This document shows positions 4,644 through 5,354 of a stretch of 5,354 nucleotides of DNA, one piece after another. The number at the start of each line of letters is the position of its first letter. The stretch's first letter is position 1. A program made the translations under genes and the position numbers. The DNA lies in the NCBI GenBank assembly GCA_036260415.1, contig DASZZX010000182.1:1-5354 (forward strand), written 5' to 3'. The notes beneath the pieces are model-generated. The model searched no databases. It was not told the origin of the DNA and saw nothing but the letters and a program-made list of their open reading frames with translations. This DNA is from DASZZX01 sp036260415. Its GTDB lineage: Bacteria; Actinomycetota; Nitriliruptoria; Nitriliruptorales; JAHWKO01.

Positions 4644-5354
4644 ATGCAGGTGTCGCGGAAGGTCCTTCTCGTCGTGGGCGCGGCAACGGCGCTGGCGGCG
4701 TGTGGCACGGCGATGGATCGTGAGCGCCAGGTCACGGCCCCTGCGGCCGTCGTCACCGACGACGGGACACTCAGCCGGGGCCACGAAGCCCCCAGCGCCG
4801 TCATCGATCGCCGCGACCCCGACACCGTCTACCTGGCTGACGTCGAGATGTTCACTGGGGACTGTCGCTTCTACGTCTCCAGGGACGCCGGCCGGACGTG
4901 GACCGAACGCGAGGCCCCACGGCTCGAGCCGTACACGGACTGCGGGCTCGGGCCGGCCTCACCGAAGAACGTGCGCACCGAGCTCATCCAGGGACCGGAC
5001 GGAACCCTCTACTACGCCTTCCACGCGCACGACCCCAAGGCTGGTGGGGCCCGCAGCGTGCTCCTGGGTCGCACGACGGACGGAGGAGCGACGTGGCGCA
5101 CGACCGCCATCCATGCGGCTCCCCGAGCGCGCGGCCCCGAGAACGTCGAGGTCAACTTCCTCACCCACGTGGCGATCGACCCCGACGATCCGCAACGCCA
5201 GTACGCCATGTGGCGGCGCTCCTACCCGACGCCGGAGGACGGCCAGCCGCGACCGACCCGCGCCTGGATGGCGGTGTCGGACGACGGCGGTGACACCTTC
5301 GGTGACGCCTTCCTCGCTCTGGAACGCGACATCGGCTTCGACGGGCCGCGACCG
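4644..5354 (+). CDS. Secreted lipoprotein with sialidase-type Asp-box (BNR) repeats, 3' end beyond window
   Basis: The first 237 codons are present with no stop, so the protein is cut by the window edge. Residues 1-20 are a lipoprotein signal peptide: R5-K6, the hydrophobic core VLLVVGAATALAA, and the lipobox L17-A18-A19-C20. C20 would be lipidated and the protein anchored on the outer face of the membrane. Three Asp boxes of the form S/T-x-D-x-G-x-T-W/F follow: S79-RDAGRTW86, T144-TDGGATW151 and S212-DDGGDTF219. Spaced about 65 residues apart, they fit blades of a six-bladed beta-propeller of the sialidase/BNR type. Segments such as APSAVIDRRDPDTVYLAD and HVAIDPDDPQRQYAMW are typical of these 'exo-alpha-sialidase-like' lipoproteins. 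C74 and C100 could form a disulfide. No FRIP motif or catalytic Tyr/Glu pair is seen so far, so sialidase activity is not claimed; many such propellers bind ligands only. The strong ribosome binding site supports the start. Confidence 0.88.
   Translation, partial: MQVSRKVLLVVGAATALAACGTAMDRERQVTAPAAVVTDDGTLSRGHEAPSAVIDRRDPDTVYLADVEMFTGDCRFYVSRDAGRTWTEREAPRLEPYTDCGLGPASPKNVRTELIQGPDGTLYYAFHAHDPKAGGARSVLLGRTTDGGATWRTTAIHAAPRARGPENVEVNFLTHVAIDPDDPQRQYAMWRRSYPTPEDGQPRPTRAWMAVSDDGGDTFGDAFLALERDIGFDGPRP

Noticed and set aside
3940..4686. Long minus-strand open frames
   Set aside because: Their products are Arg/Pro/Gly-rich and lie opposite the SufR-like remnant, whose conserved blocks are on the plus strand.
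1..5354. CRISPR array, tRNA, rRNA, transposase or terminal inverted repeats
   Set aside because: I looked for repeated units, cloverleaf-like sequence and paired terminal repeats around the decayed regions and saw none.

Overview
This is a very GC-rich window. Its coding stretches have G or C at most third codon positions, use GTG starts, and carry strong GGAGG-type ribosome binding sites. That pattern, plus the protein families seen, points to an actinobacterium; the genus cannot be read from the sequence. The high GC also leaves long non-coding frames open by chance, so genes were chosen by protein sense, third-position GC and ribosome binding sites rather than by frame length. Two real genes run off the window ends and have no stop here.

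Layout, left to right. On the minus strand, 835 down to 1 is the start of a gene for a protein with two beta-sandwich (NEW3/COG1470-like) domains and one membrane helix. From about 848 to 2580 the window is mostly decayed sequence. It holds a coding-like minus stretch (848-1213), an unidentified plus-strand gene broken by stops and frameshifts (1248-1863), the C-terminal remnant of a cobalamin-independent methionine synthase (metE-like, about 1838-2230) followed by a strong hairpin, and another coding-like minus stretch (2321-2578). Next is an intact SAM-dependent methyltransferase (2612-3430, plus).

Converging on it is a small minus-strand gene (3760-3569) for a 63-residue Cys/His protein with a C2H2-like metal-binding pattern. 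Divergent from that small gene lies a wrecked SufR-like winged-helix regulator (about 3808-4449, plus), readable only by joining three frames. After a 16-bp hairpin (4535-4577), a secreted lipoprotein with sialidase-type Asp-box repeats starts at 4644 and runs off the right end.

The four readable genes show no shared pathway and are not one operon. The clearest theme is a cluster of gene remnants, which reflects either true gene decay or an assembly with indel errors. I see no CRISPR array, tRNA, rRNA, transposase or convincing new defence or mobile system. The best leads are the small Cys/His protein beside the dead regulator and the unidentified decayed gene at 1248-1863.
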